Below, in pieces: positions 8,107-14,113 of a stretch of 64,000 nucleotides of DNA; position 1 is the first letter of the stretch; each line of letters starts with the position of its first letter. Position numbers and translations under genes: made by a program. Source of the stretch: an uncultured Lachnospiraceae bacterium (GTDB taxonomy: Bacteria; Bacillota; Clostridia; Lachnospirales; Lachnospiraceae); NCBI GenBank assembly GCA_947363565.1, contig CANAPP010000004.1, positions 1 through 64,000 of the forward strand. Direction: 5' to 3'. The notes beneath the pieces were generated by a model. It was not told the DNA's origin. It did not search any database and saw only the letters and a list, made by a program, of their open reading frames with translations.

Positions 8107-8407
8107 ATTTGGAGAGATCACAAAGGAAGTCAAGCGGTTCACTAACGAGATCAACCGGACGGAATGGGGGGATACGAGGGAGCAGCTTTCGGTGGACATG
8201 GAGGAGACGACGGCTTCGGTCGCGGAGCTGGACGGGCTGTTCATCCAGGATTTCCAGGGGGAGCTTACCCTGGTCGATGAAGATCAGGAAGAACGGTTTA
8301 CAGGCTTTAAGTATGAGGGCATCCGGAAGAATTATGACAGCAAGGGCAGGCAGGTGACGGTGATGTTCAGGAAGTCCCAGGAGGGGCAGGAGGAAGCGGC
8401 AGGATAA
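8096..8407 (+). CDS. Small unknown protein coupled to the radical SAM gene
   Basis: A 103-residue protein, not recognised. ATG 8096 has AGGAGG at 8082-8087 and overlaps the last 11 bases of the maturase gene, which implies translational coupling. The sequence is charged, with a helical start (RFGEITKEVKRFTNEINRTEW), a middle part with GLFIQDFQGELTLVDEDQEE and an end GRQVTVMFRKSQEG. It has no cysteine and no membrane segment. It could be a phage structural protein or a partner of the maturase. Tight coupling favours the second, but similar small genes also occur between tail and lysis modules. Confidence 0.65.
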   Translation: MRIRFGEITKEVKRFTNEINRTEWGDTREQLSVDMEETTASVAELDGLFIQDFQGELTLVDEDQEERFTGFKYEGIRKNYDSKGRQVTVMFRKSQEGQEEAAG

Positions 8408-8511
8408 TGGCCGGCAAATTAAGTGATAAGTAGATGAAGGGCAAGGAGGTGGAGGGCAGGATGAAGATCAGGGCAGAGCCGTGATAAAAGATGTGCAGTT
8501 AAACGAGTTAG

Positions 8512-8537
8512 AGCCGTCCGAAAGGGGCGGCTTTTCT
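8512..8537 (+). terminator. Hairpin terminator before the lysis genes
   Basis: AGCCGTCC (8512-8519) pairs with GGGCGGCT (8525-8532) across the 5-base loop GAAAG, with one G-T pair, and is followed by TTTCT. It lies ahead of the XhlA-like start and separates the tail/maturase block from the lysis block. The T run is short, so read-through is likely. Confidence 0.6.
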
Positions 8538-8558
8538 GATGGAAGTGAGGTGGTAGAT

Positions 8559-8768
8559 ATGCCGGATACGGTGTTAGTTGCGATATTATCCTTGATCGGC
8601 ACACTGGCCGGAAGCTTTGGGGGCACCCAGTTGATCAAGTACAGGATAGAGCAGTTAGAAAAAAAGGTGGAAAAACACAATTCTGTTATGGAACGCACAT
8701 ATCTATTAGAAGAGAAAATAAAGGTGGCGAACCACAGGATAGAAGATCTGGAAAGAAGGGAAGAATAA
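8559..8768 (+). CDS. XhlA-like small membrane protein with coiled coil
   Basis: ATG 8559 is used because GAGGTGG lies 5 bases upstream and because the longer frame from 8481 would run through a terminator hairpin. The 69-residue product has an N-terminal membrane segment (TVLVAILSLIGTLAGSFGG) followed by a coiled coil with LEKKVEKHNSVMERTYLLEEK and IKVANHRIEDLE. This layout and its place just before the holin match small prophage proteins of the XhlA/haemolysin type, which assist lysis at the membrane. The holin start is 1 base after its stop. Confidence 0.75.
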   Translation: MPDTVLVAILSLIGTLAGSFGGTQLIKYRIEQLEKKVEKHNSVMERTYLLEEKIKVANHRIEDLERREE

Positions 8769-8769
8769 G

Positions 8770-9063
8770 ATGGAAGAATTTGTAAATTATATTAAACCGG
8801 AGCTGATGATCGTAGCGATTGTATTATATTTCCTGGGAATGTGGTTTAAACAGGCGGCGTTCCTGAAAGATAAGTATATCCCTCTTGTGCTGGGAGTGCT
8901 GGGGATATTTATCTGCGGGCTTTGGGTGGCATCCGTGCACCAGTTCGAGGATGCACAGGCAGCATTCTCGGGAATCTTCGCCGCAGTCACGCAGGGGATC
9001 CTGGTGGCAGGGTTAAGTACATACGTTAACCAGATCATCAAGCAGTTGAATAAGAATGAGTAG
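8770..9063 (+). CDS. Phage holin
   Basis: A 97-residue protein with about three hydrophobic segments (LMIVAIVLYFLGMWF, IPLVLGVLGIFICGLWVA, AFSGIFAAVTQGILVAGLSTYV) and a short charged tail (KQLNKNE). Size, topology and position between the XhlA-like gene and the lysin fit a holin that lets the lysin reach the wall. I think it belongs to the holin_5-type group often seen in Clostridial prophages, but the exact family is uncertain. A strong terminator begins at its stop codon. Confidence 0.85.
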   Translation: MEEFVNYIKPELMIVAIVLYFLGMWFKQAAFLKDKYIPLVLGVLGIFICGLWVASVHQFEDAQAAFSGIFAAVTQGILVAGLSTYVNQIIKQLNKNE

Positions 9064-9103
9064 GGGACGCGTTGCAGCGTCCCCTTTTTGTGCGGCGTCG
9101 CAC
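9063..9103 (+). terminator. Strong terminator plus second small hairpin between holin and lysin
   Basis: GGGGACGC (9063-9070) and GCGTCCCC (9077-9084) form a perfect 8-bp stem with loop GTTGCA, followed by TTTTT (9085-9089): a textbook intrinsic terminator. It is immediately followed by a 5-bp hairpin GTGCG-GCGT-CGCAC (9090-9103), ending just before the lysin ribosome site. No promoter is evident between it and the lysin, so lysin expression must come from read-through or antitermination. Confidence 0.85.
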
Positions 9104-9120
9104 AAAGAAAGGAGTACAAA

Positions 9121-10614
9121 ATGAAATATCCAGATATATCACATCACCATCCGGTCAACGACTGGACAAAGGCGAAGAAAAATGCAGCTTTTTTGATATC
9201 CAAGGCAACCCAGGGGACGTCTTATGTAGATGATACCCTGGACAGCTTTATTGCCGGCTGTGAGAAGAATAAGCTTCCATACTGGCTGTACAGCTTCATT
9301 ACGAGAGGAAAGGAGCTTGAATCGGCGAAATTCCTTGTTAAGACATGTAAAGGGAAGGTTGGTCCTTATTTCCGGGGATACTGCCTGGATGTCGAGAAAG
9401 ACCCGGCCAATGGCACATATCCGACGGCATCCGGGGCGAAGAAGGCGCTTGAGTATCTGGAATCCCTTGGCGGGAAGGTACTACTGTATACGGGATATGG
9501 TGACCATGAAAAATATAAGGATGTGATCAGGGAAAGAAAATCCTCGACTGCCTGGTGGGAGGCAAGGTACGGGGAAAATAACGGCTCGTACAGCAGCAGA
9601 TATCCCTGCCACAGCGGTGTTGACCTGCACCAGTTCACCAGCCTTGGGACATGCCCCGGGATCAGCGGGAAATGCGACCTTAACCGCATGACAGGGACGA
9701 AGGATGAGGCTTGGTTTACCGGTGCTGAAAAAACCACGGTGCCGGCTAAAAAGACAGTGGACAGGCTGATCGCGCTGGCAGAGGATGAGGTCGGGTATCT
9801 GGAGAAGAAATCCAACAAAGACCTTGACCACAAGACGAAGAATGCCGGGAAGAATAACTACACAAAGTACAATGCCGTGTTCGGCGTGAATGGCTGCTAT
9901 TGGTGCGCGTATTTCATTTGCTGGCTGTTTTATACGTTATGTGGGAATAATAAGGCTGACGCCAAGAAAATGCTCTGTGGGGCATTATCGGGGGCTTGTG
10001 AGACACTTAGACAAGCTTTCATTAAGCAGAAAAGATATTATGTCAAAAATCCAAAGGTCGGTGACTTGGTTTTCTTTAAGGGAACACGCCATGCGGGGGC
10101 GAACCATATCGCACTGGCCGTAAAGGTTACGAAGGATAAACTTTATACTATTGAGGGGAATACGTCAATGGGTAAGGGCGTGGTCGATAACGGCGGAGGG
10201 GTTGCGAAAAAGACGTATGCGCTCAGTTATTCTAAGATCATGGGCTATGGAAGGCCGGTATATGAGAAGGATGTTGAAAGCTCCCAGGCGAAGCCGTCAG
10301 GCAGTGCGTCGGCGGGCGGCAGCATATCTTCTAGCAGCGCATCTTCCGGCAATGCATCAGCAGGCAGCAGTCCTTCAACCAGCAGTCCGGACAAGCCGTC
10401 ATCCTCTGCCGGGTATTATAAGAAATATACCGGGAAATCAGAGCGGATAGATGATGTGTTCAAGGCTGTCGGGGTCCCGGCGAAGTTCAGGGATACGTAT
10501 ATGAAACGTAAGCCGGTGGCGTCTAAGAACGGCATCAGTAATTATAAGGGGAGTGCAACCCAGAATCTGAAGTTAGTGAAGCTTGCGAAGGCTGGGAAGC
10601 TTAAGAAGGTATAG
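9121..10614 (+). CDS. Prophage endolysin: GH25 muramidase plus CHAP amidase/peptidase
   Basis: ATG 9121 has GGAGT 6-7 bases upstream; an upstream GTG at 9088 lies in the terminator. The 497-residue protein starts with a glycosyl hydrolase 25 domain (residues 1-200: YPDISHHHPVNDW, GYCLDVEKDP with D90 and E92 as the DxE pair, TAWWEARYG, VDLHQFTS). A CHAP domain follows at about 225-385, with CYWCAYFICWLF supplying the nucleophile, NHIALAVKV the His, and IEGNTS. After a Ser/Ala/Gly linker (about 395-435) comes a C-terminal wall-binding motif ending NLKLVKLAKAGKLKKV. Two catalytic activities would cut both glycan and peptide bonds of peptidoglycan. It lacks a signal peptide, consistent with holin-dependent export. 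Confidence 0.92.
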   Translation: MKYPDISHHHPVNDWTKAKKNAAFLISKATQGTSYVDDTLDSFIAGCEKNKLPYWLYSFITRGKELESAKFLVKTCKGKVGPYFRGYCLDVEKDPANGTYPTASGAKKALEYLESLGGKVLLYTGYGDHEKYKDVIRERKSSTAWWEARYGENNGSYSSRYPCHSGVDLHQFTSLGTCPGISGKCDLNRMTGTKDEAWFTGAEKTTVPAKKTVDRLIALAEDEVGYLEKKSNKDLDHKTKNAGKNNYTKYNAVFGVNGCYWCAYFICWLFYTLCGNNKADAKKMLCGALSGACETLRQAFIKQKRYYVKNPKVGDLVFFKGTRHAGANHIALAVKVTKDKLYTIEGNTSMGKGVVDNGGGVAKKTYALSYSKIMGYGRPVYEKDVESSQAKPSGSASAGGSISSSSASSGNASAGSSPSTSSPDKPSSSAGYYKKYTGKSERIDDVFKAVGVPAKFRDTYMKRKPVASKNGISNYKGSATQNLKLVKLAKAGKLKKV

Positions 10615-10643
10615 TTTTATAGACTTTTTCGCTGCGCCTGTGG

Positions 10644-10672
10644 TTGCCAATGCGGTTTCGATATGTTATAAT
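10644..10672 (+). promoter_or_regulatory. Sigma-A-type promoter downstream of the lysin
   Basis: TTGCCA (10644-10649), a 17-base spacer, then TATAAT (10667-10672) reading rightward. No sizeable coding frame follows before a terminator at 10729, so its product appears to be a short RNA. Confidence 0.65.
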
Positions 10673-10678
10673 TTTTTT

Positions 10679-10757
10679 GCGATGGGAAATTACAACTGAC
10701 CGTATAGTGGAAATGCTTTCAGCAGATGGCCAGGCGTCTTGTGCGCTTGGCTTTTCT
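10679..10757 (+). ncRNA. Candidate small RNA of about 80 nt
   Basis: The segment lies between the promoter at 10644-10672 and a terminator hairpin GCCAGGCG (10729-10736) / CGCTTGGC (10744-10751) followed by TTTTCTT. A small inner hairpin TGCT-TTC-AGCA lies shortly before it. The only ATG frame inside is five codons long. A compact promoter-to-terminator unit without a gene suggests a small regulatory RNA, perhaps antisense to another prophage gene. Its existence is inference. Confidence 0.4.
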
Positions 10758-10875
10758 TATAAATAAGCAGGATAACTTTATAAGCAATAGGAAGTAACGA
10801 TATGGAACCGTGTGAATTAAGGTATAAAAAATAATCTGCGCGACAGGATTAGAAGATGAACAGGCGGCAGATGTT

Positions 10876-10912
10876 AGGCGACAGGTGTTATCCCCGTCGC
10901 CTGTTCTCTTCT
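10876..10912. terminator. Hairpin at the end of the leftward small-gene operon
   Basis: AGGCGAC (10876-10882) pairs with GTCGCCT (10896-10902), with a pyrimidine-rich tract after it (GTTCTCTTCTC). It sits just past the stop codon of the leftward gene ending at 10914 and after the rightward small RNA candidate, so it may end transcription from either side. Confidence 0.45.
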
Positions 10913-10913
10913 C

Positions 10914-11078
10914 TTATCCTATATCAGGATAATTAGAAACTATAATCCGTTCTGCGTCTTCGTCCCCATATACGGATAGTAAATCCATATCATCATCTTC
11001 AATCCGAATGGTAACTTCCAAATCTCCATAAATTTCAATTCTCTCCTGCAATTCCCTGATTAAATCGTTTGCTCTCAT
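10914..11078 (-). CDS. Small acidic prophage protein, unknown
   Basis: A 54-residue acidic protein starting RANDLIRELQERI, with a strand LEVTIRIEDDD and an end IIVSNYPDIG. The start at 11078 has GAGG five bases upstream and a leader similar to that of the neighbouring gene; an upstream in-frame ATG at 11102 lacks a ribosome site. The pattern of helix, Asp-rich strand and VYGDEDAE resembles small phage proteins of the type that begin with a helix and an LEVxI strand. No function can be assigned. It is the last gene of a three-gene leftward set. Confidence 0.55.
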   Translation of the reverse strand: MRANDLIRELQERIEIYGDLEVTIRIEDDDMDLLSVYGDEDAERIIVSNYPDIG

Positions 11079-11126
11079 ATCCTCCTCACTTTCTCCCTGC
11101 ATTACCCGGCAGGGACGGGATGGTGT

Positions 11127-11324
11127 CTACTGTTCTATGACTTCAAAACAACGCTTGATTTCCTCTAATCCATGACAGCATTCGCCACCCGGATAGCGAT
11201 AAACCGCCATGTATTCCCCGTGGAAAAGCGGCTGTATATCACACAATACCGCTTTATATCCACCGTTTCCCTTAATTTTGTATGGATACCCGTCTTTCCT
11301 CATTTTCTCAATAATTGTGTTCAT
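11127..11324 (-). CDS. Small prophage protein, unknown
   Basis: A 65-residue protein (IIEKMRKDGYPYKIKGNGGYKA, then GEYMAVYRYPGGECCHGLEE). AAGAAGG lies 6 bases before the ATG on the minus strand. It contains paired cysteines (ECCH) but no recognised domain. It is the middle gene of the leftward set, and its upstream leader contains a perfect 7-bp hairpin (11341-11360). Unrecognised. Confidence 0.55.
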   Translation of the reverse strand: MNTIIEKMRKDGYPYKIKGNGGYKAVLCDIQPLFHGEYMAVYRYPGGECCHGLEEIKRCFEVIEQ

Positions 11325-11340
11325 ATCTTCCCTTCTTTCT

Positions 11341-11360
11341 CCCGGCGCATCCCCGCCGGG
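11341..11360 (-). promoter_or_regulatory. Leader hairpin of the leftward operon
   Basis: CCCGGCG (11341-11347) and CGCCGGG (11354-11360) form a perfect 7-bp stem with a 6-base loop, lying between two leftward genes. On the minus strand it is followed by GGGAGAAAG, a sequence that recurs before the gene at 10914-11078 and before the gene at 12238, suggesting a shared leader element. Confidence 0.4.
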
Positions 11361-11376
11361 TGGGTAGTGTGGTTAT

Positions 11377-11589
11377 TTAGATTGCATGTATGCAATTTTT
11401 GGGATTTGCATAATGCACAGCACAGTACATGTGATTGCTACGTGCATCATCTTTATAATGAGCCGTCATAACCTTTAATTCATTTCTGAACTGGTCAAAA
11501 ACCATTGTTTCATAATCTTTGCCAATTTTTACAGTGCTGATGGTTAATCCGTTTACAGTTGCCTTTAATTGAAATTTGTTATTAGTCAT
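11377..11589 (-). CDS. Small prophage protein, unknown
   Basis: A 70-residue protein with a beta-rich start (NKFQLKATVNGLTISTVKIGKDYETMVF) and a C-terminal part with KDDARSNHMYCAVHYANPKNC. On the minus strand AGGAGG precedes the ATG by about 7 bases. It is the first gene behind the leftward promoter at 11793-11821, with a leader of almost 200 bases. No domain is recognised; such genes in this position are usually lysogeny-region accessory genes. Confidence 0.6.
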   Translation of the reverse strand: MTNNKFQLKATVNGLTISTVKIGKDYETMVFDQFRNELKVMTAHYKDDARSNHMYCAVHYANPKNCIHAI

Positions 11590-11792
11590 GGTGTATACCT
11601 CCTGTATTTGAAATATGATTTATAGTTTGCTTTATGTTGGATTTTCACCCCGAAACTATTTAGCCGGTTCCGGTCGCTGTTGTTCTTCATCCTGTCTCAT
11701 TTATTATAGATGGGTTTTAACTTCTCGCGGCTCTTGTCAGCCTCGCCGCCGGGCCTTGGTTTTCAATGTGCTGTGTTGTTTGCTATGGTTAT
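11590..11792 (-). other. Long untranslated leader of the leftward operon
   Basis: About 200 bases lie between the leftward promoter and its first gene. A 66-codon frame on the opposite strand here has no ribosome site and looks spurious. Apart from the AGGAGG site of the gene at 11589, I see no clear structure beyond a GC-rich patch near 11735-11757. Confidence 0.4.
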
Positions 11793-11821
11793 ATAATACT
11801 CTAAAATTAGAATAATGTCAA
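11793..11821 (-). promoter_or_regulatory. Leftward promoter with a palindromic operator in its spacer
   Basis: On the minus strand, TTGACA (11816-11821), 17 bases, then TATTAT (11793-11798). The spacer contains the palindrome TCTAATTTTAGA (11800-11811). The same arrangement occurs at 12154-12182, so both promoters are probably controlled by the same protein, most simply the HTH protein encoded between them. Confidence 0.75.
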
Positions 11822-11832
11822 TAGTTTTTTGC

Positions 11833-11885
11833 TCAAAAATTAGAATATTTTTTAATTTGACTTTTGACGGTCTGAATGGTATTCT
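11833..11885 (+). promoter_or_regulatory. Operator-like site and promoter of the HTH gene
   Basis: A third copy of the operator-like sequence, degenerate, lies at 11833-11844 (TCAAAAATTAGA). It is followed by TTGACT (11857-11862), 17 bases, and TATTCT (11880-11885), which would drive the HTH gene starting at 11918. The site lies upstream of the -35 box, so its effect could differ from the two spacer-located copies. Confidence 0.5.
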
Positions 11886-11917
11886 ATGTATATAAGATAT
11901 GGAAGGAGTGAAACGGA

Positions 11918-12145
11918 TTGATTAAATACAAAATAGATGTTTTTGAGGAATTGAAAAAGCATGGTTATAATCAGACACGTATACAAAGAGAACGACTTTT
12001 GCCAGCGCAAACAGCGCAAAACATTAAAGCCGGAAAGAGTATAACACTCGAAACGCTCAATAAAATATGTATCATGTGCAAGCTACAGCCCGGGGATATC
12101 GTGGAAGTGATACCGACGGATGAAGAAATTATAAAATATTATTAG
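11918..12145 (+). CDS. Small HTH regulator, Cro/CI (HTH_26) type
   Basis: A 75-residue DNA-binding protein starting at TTG 11918, with GGAGTG about 7 bases upstream; no in-frame ATG offers an alternative with a full helix-turn-helix. The fold is visible as FEELKKHGYNQTRI, then LPAQTAQNIKAGKSITLETLNKIC and MCKLQPGDIVEVIP, the compact YozG-like form of the Cro/CI family. It sits between two promoters that share a TCTA-N4-TAGA palindrome and is itself preceded by a third copy. A role as the element's repressor or a Cro-like switch is likely. It is shorter than a classical CI and lacks a cleavage domain. Confidence 0.85.
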   Translation: MIKYKIDVFEELKKHGYNQTRIQRERLLPAQTAQNIKAGKSITLETLNKICIMCKLQPGDIVEVIPTDEEIIKYY

Positions 12146-12153
12146 AAAATCGC

Positions 12154-12182
12154 TTGACAATATTCTAATAATAGAGTATACT
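12154..12182 (+). promoter_or_regulatory. Rightward promoter with the same operator palindrome
   Basis: TTGACA (12154-12159), 17 bases, TATACT (12177-12182). The spacer holds TCTAATAATAGA (12164-12175), matching the leftward promoter at 11793-11821 in sequence and in position relative to the -10 box. It drives the 50-codon gene starting at 12238. Confidence 0.75.
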
Positions 12183-12237
12183 ATAATTAGTCCAAGAGAT
12201 ACAGGGCTAATAACCCGGAAGGGAGAAAGGAGAGCAA

Positions 12238-12390
12238 ATGGAAGATATGCCAGTATTCAAAAGTTTTTTAAGAGAGCAGTTGGAGAATCAGAAAGAACTG
12301 GAAAAGGCAATCGACGAAAAAGATTATGAAAAAGCTAAAGAGTTGATTGTAAAGATGATTGACCGCACGCAAAAGGGAATCGAAGATTAA
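12238..12390 (+). CDS. 50-residue helical protein, unknown
   Basis: A short, highly charged helical protein (FLREQLENQKELEKAIDEKDYEKAKELIVKMIDRTQ) starting at ATG 12238, with AAAGGAG 6-7 bases upstream and its own promoter at 12154-12182. The heptad-like pattern suggests a helical hairpin or coiled coil. It lies at the far right end of the element and shares the GGGAGAAAGG leader with the leftward small genes. No function recognised. Confidence 0.7.
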   Translation: MEDMPVFKSFLREQLENQKELEKAIDEKDYEKAKELIVKMIDRTQKGIED

Positions 12391-12551
12391 CGGTCAGAGA
12401 ACACAGAAAGGGCGGCGAACAAAAGCCGCCCAAACTGTAGAAATAGGATAACATGAAAGTTAATATAAAGCAAGAATTTGAGAAATAAAAATATTGGGAG
12501 ATAGGTACACGTAGTGTAAGCTGGTGAAAATAAAGATAGTATAAAACGAAG

Positions 12552-12572
12552 TTTGCCCCATATTTGCCCCAT
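12552..12572. repeat. Direct repeat TTTGCCCCAT x2 near the attachment site
   Basis: TTTGCCCCAT occurs at 12552-12561 and again at 12563-12572, separated by one base, giving an 11-base phase. Its place about 70 bases from the tRNA 3' end suggests an integrase arm site, but this is inference from position. Confidence 0.45.
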
Positions 12573-12590
12573 TTCTGATATATGCAAAGA

Positions 12591-12628
12591 AAAAACCATT
12601 GAAAACACTTGAATTTTCAATGGTTTTT
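12591..12628. terminator. Bidirectional terminator after tRNA-Leu
   Basis: AAAAACCATTGAAAA (12591-12605) and TTTTCAATGGTTTTT (12614-12628) form a perfect 15-bp stem with an 8-base loop, and T runs follow on both strands. It ends the leftward tRNA transcript and would also stop rightward transcription leaving the element. Confidence 0.85.
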
Positions 12629-12641
12629 CTTTTTGGTTCAA

Positions 12642-12724
12642 TGCGGAGAAAGGGACTTGAACCCTCACAGGATTGCTCCCACTAGAACCTGAATCTAGCG
12701 CGTCTGCCATTCCGCCATCTCCGC
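12642..12724 (-). tRNA. tRNA-Leu (anticodon CAG)
   Basis: On the minus strand the gene starts GCGGAGATGGCGGAATGG and ends in the acceptor complement TCTCCGC plus discriminator A. The anticodon stem-loop is CTAGA-TTCAGGT-TCTAG, giving anticodon CAG for leucine CUG codons. A long variable arm (GTGGGAGCAATCCTGT region) and the GGTTCAAGTCC T-loop fit a class II tRNA. CCA is not encoded. The 3' end faces the prophage side, the usual orientation for integration into a tRNA gene. Confidence 0.95.
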
Positions 12725-12735
12725 TCACAAAAATT

Positions 12736-12764
12736 ATAATACCACAGATCATACGGTTTGGCAA
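12736..12764 (-). promoter_or_regulatory. Promoter of tRNA-Leu
   Basis: On the minus strand, TTGCCA (12759-12764), 17 bases, TATTAT (12736-12741), about 12 bases before the tRNA 5' end. Confidence 0.7.
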
Positions 12765-12820
12765 ATACTTTTTCACAAATTTCATAAATTTCTATAAGTT
12801 CAAAAATTATTGTATACGGC

Positions 12821-13939
12821 TTAGTGTATTTCAATCCCATTCACTTCCAGATGTTCATCGATGGCTACTACCAGGCATTTCCGGCCTTCAATCTCGCGGA
12901 TTTCGACGAGGTCGGAGCGCTCTGGTTTTACTTTGACGATGACGTCGGGTGTCTCGAGCTGGAAAGTCTTCGTGTTGGCGATATTAGAGGCCAGGAAAGC
13001 TTCCTGATTGCCTGCGATTTCTTCAAACTGGGAATCGAAAGATGAAAGCCGCTCCTCCGGGACGCCGCTTTTTTGCAGCAGCCGTTTTACATCCGGCTTG
13101 GACAGCGCCACCGGCTCCGGTGACTCTTTGGCTTCCTCTATCATCTCGCAGATGTTGTCATGGATATTTCTCACGGTCTCGTAATTGCAGTCTTCACCGA
13201 GAGTATCAGAGACAATTGCCTGGAAGGATGATTTCTGGTCGCCGGCAGTCAATGGAATCCGGCTTCCAAGGACAGAATCAATAAATCCAGGCTGGATTTC
13301 CTCCGCTTTCTTTGAGTAGTACAGGATGCTGTGGATATCGCTTGCCCGGTCATTAAATGCGGGGAACAAAAATCCGTGAAGAGGAGCTTCCACCAGCCAG
13401 TCTCGGATGCGGTCTTCAATATTATTCGTCTCTGCATTGTATGTAAGACCGGCTTTTGTCAGGTTGACCGGGCATATGCTGCACATCAGATGCTCATAGA
13501 CGGTATCCGAGGCGTCAAACATCTCTTCGCCGTCTGAGGCTTTCCCGGGTACATCATAGACAGCGTGTATCAGGATAATATAATAATTTTCAGCGTGCTC
13601 ATAATTCTCAATGATTTTATCATAAAATTCTTCCACAAGCATCTCATCCGTAAGTTTACTGTCCCTGAGCTTTAAGAGAAATTCCTGCGTGCCGCCCGGC
13701 ATCTCCTGGACAAGAGGGAATTCCATATTTAAAAGGTTCTTGCCTGGTGACCCGGACAGGGTGCGGCGGAAGATATCAAAATACTTGAATGCTTCCTCCT
13801 CCGGCAGTGATAAAAATGCTTTTTTAAGCTCCGCCTTCTTTTCTTTTTCATGATTCACATAACAACCGCAGATCCGTGTGACCGCGCATCGGTCCGGCGT
13901 GAATTGCTTGCGGATCTCTAAGATTTCTTTCTTATTCAT
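12821..13939 (-). CDS. DUF4317 family protein
   Basis: A 372-residue soluble protein beginning with KKEILEIRKQFTPDRCAVTRICGCYVN, the hallmark opening of DUF4317, a family common in Lachnospiraceae and related Clostridia. Further family traits are YIILIHAVYDVP in the middle, EHLMCSICPVNLTKAGL with a Cys pair, a GFLFPAFNDRASDIH segment and a C-terminal beta domain ending VVAIDEHLEVNG. Length matches the family. No membrane segments or catalytic motifs are evident, and no experimental role is known to me. It is transcribed alone toward the tRNA. Confidence 0.85.
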   Translation of the reverse strand: MNKKEILEIRKQFTPDRCAVTRICGCYVNHEKEKKAELKKAFLSLPEEEAFKYFDIFRRTLSGSPGKNLLNMEFPLVQEMPGGTQEFLLKLRDSKLTDEMLVEEFYDKIIENYEHAENYYIILIHAVYDVPGKASDGEEMFDASDTVYEHLMCSICPVNLTKAGLTYNAETNNIEDRIRDWLVEAPLHGFLFPAFNDRASDIHSILYYSKKAEEIQPGFIDSVLGSRIPLTAGDQKSSFQAIVSDTLGEDCNYETVRNIHDNICEMIEEAKESPEPVALSKPDVKRLLQKSGVPEERLSSFDSQFEEIAGNQEAFLASNIANTKTFQLETPDVIVKVKPERSDLVEIREIEGRKCLVVAIDEHLEVNGIEIH

Positions 13940-14113
13940 CAGTTACACTCCCTTATTAAAATATGTAAAAAGCTTACCACAATCGGTCCTGCTTTTCAAT
14001 CAGACTTTTATGGCAAATATATGCTGGGTGGGGAGATTTTTGGACACTTGATTTGCTAAACTATAGAAAACTTAAGAAAACAAATAAGTTTCGGTCAGAG
14101 ATAAAAGGAGGTC

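Larger units (their letters stand above)
12391..12641. other. Non-coding stretch between element and tRNA
   Basis: It contains a hairpin without a T run (GGGCGGC 12410-12416 / GCCGCCC 12425-12431), the short direct repeat at 12552-12572 and the tRNA-side terminator at 12591-12628. No coding frame with a ribosome site is seen. An integrase gene is absent here and would be expected at the other end of the element, outside the window. Confidence 0.5.

Noticed and set aside
8481-8558. Longer N-terminus for the XhlA-like protein starting at 8481
   Set aside because: It would translate through a terminator hairpin, and ATG 8559 has a better ribosome site.
10802-10834. Ten-codon frame beginning at ATG 10802
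   Set aside because: It has an AGGAAG site but is too short to support as a gene without comparative evidence.
12387-12785. 132-codon minus-strand frame covering the tRNA
   Set aside because: It overlaps the tRNA-Leu gene and its terminator and has no coding character.
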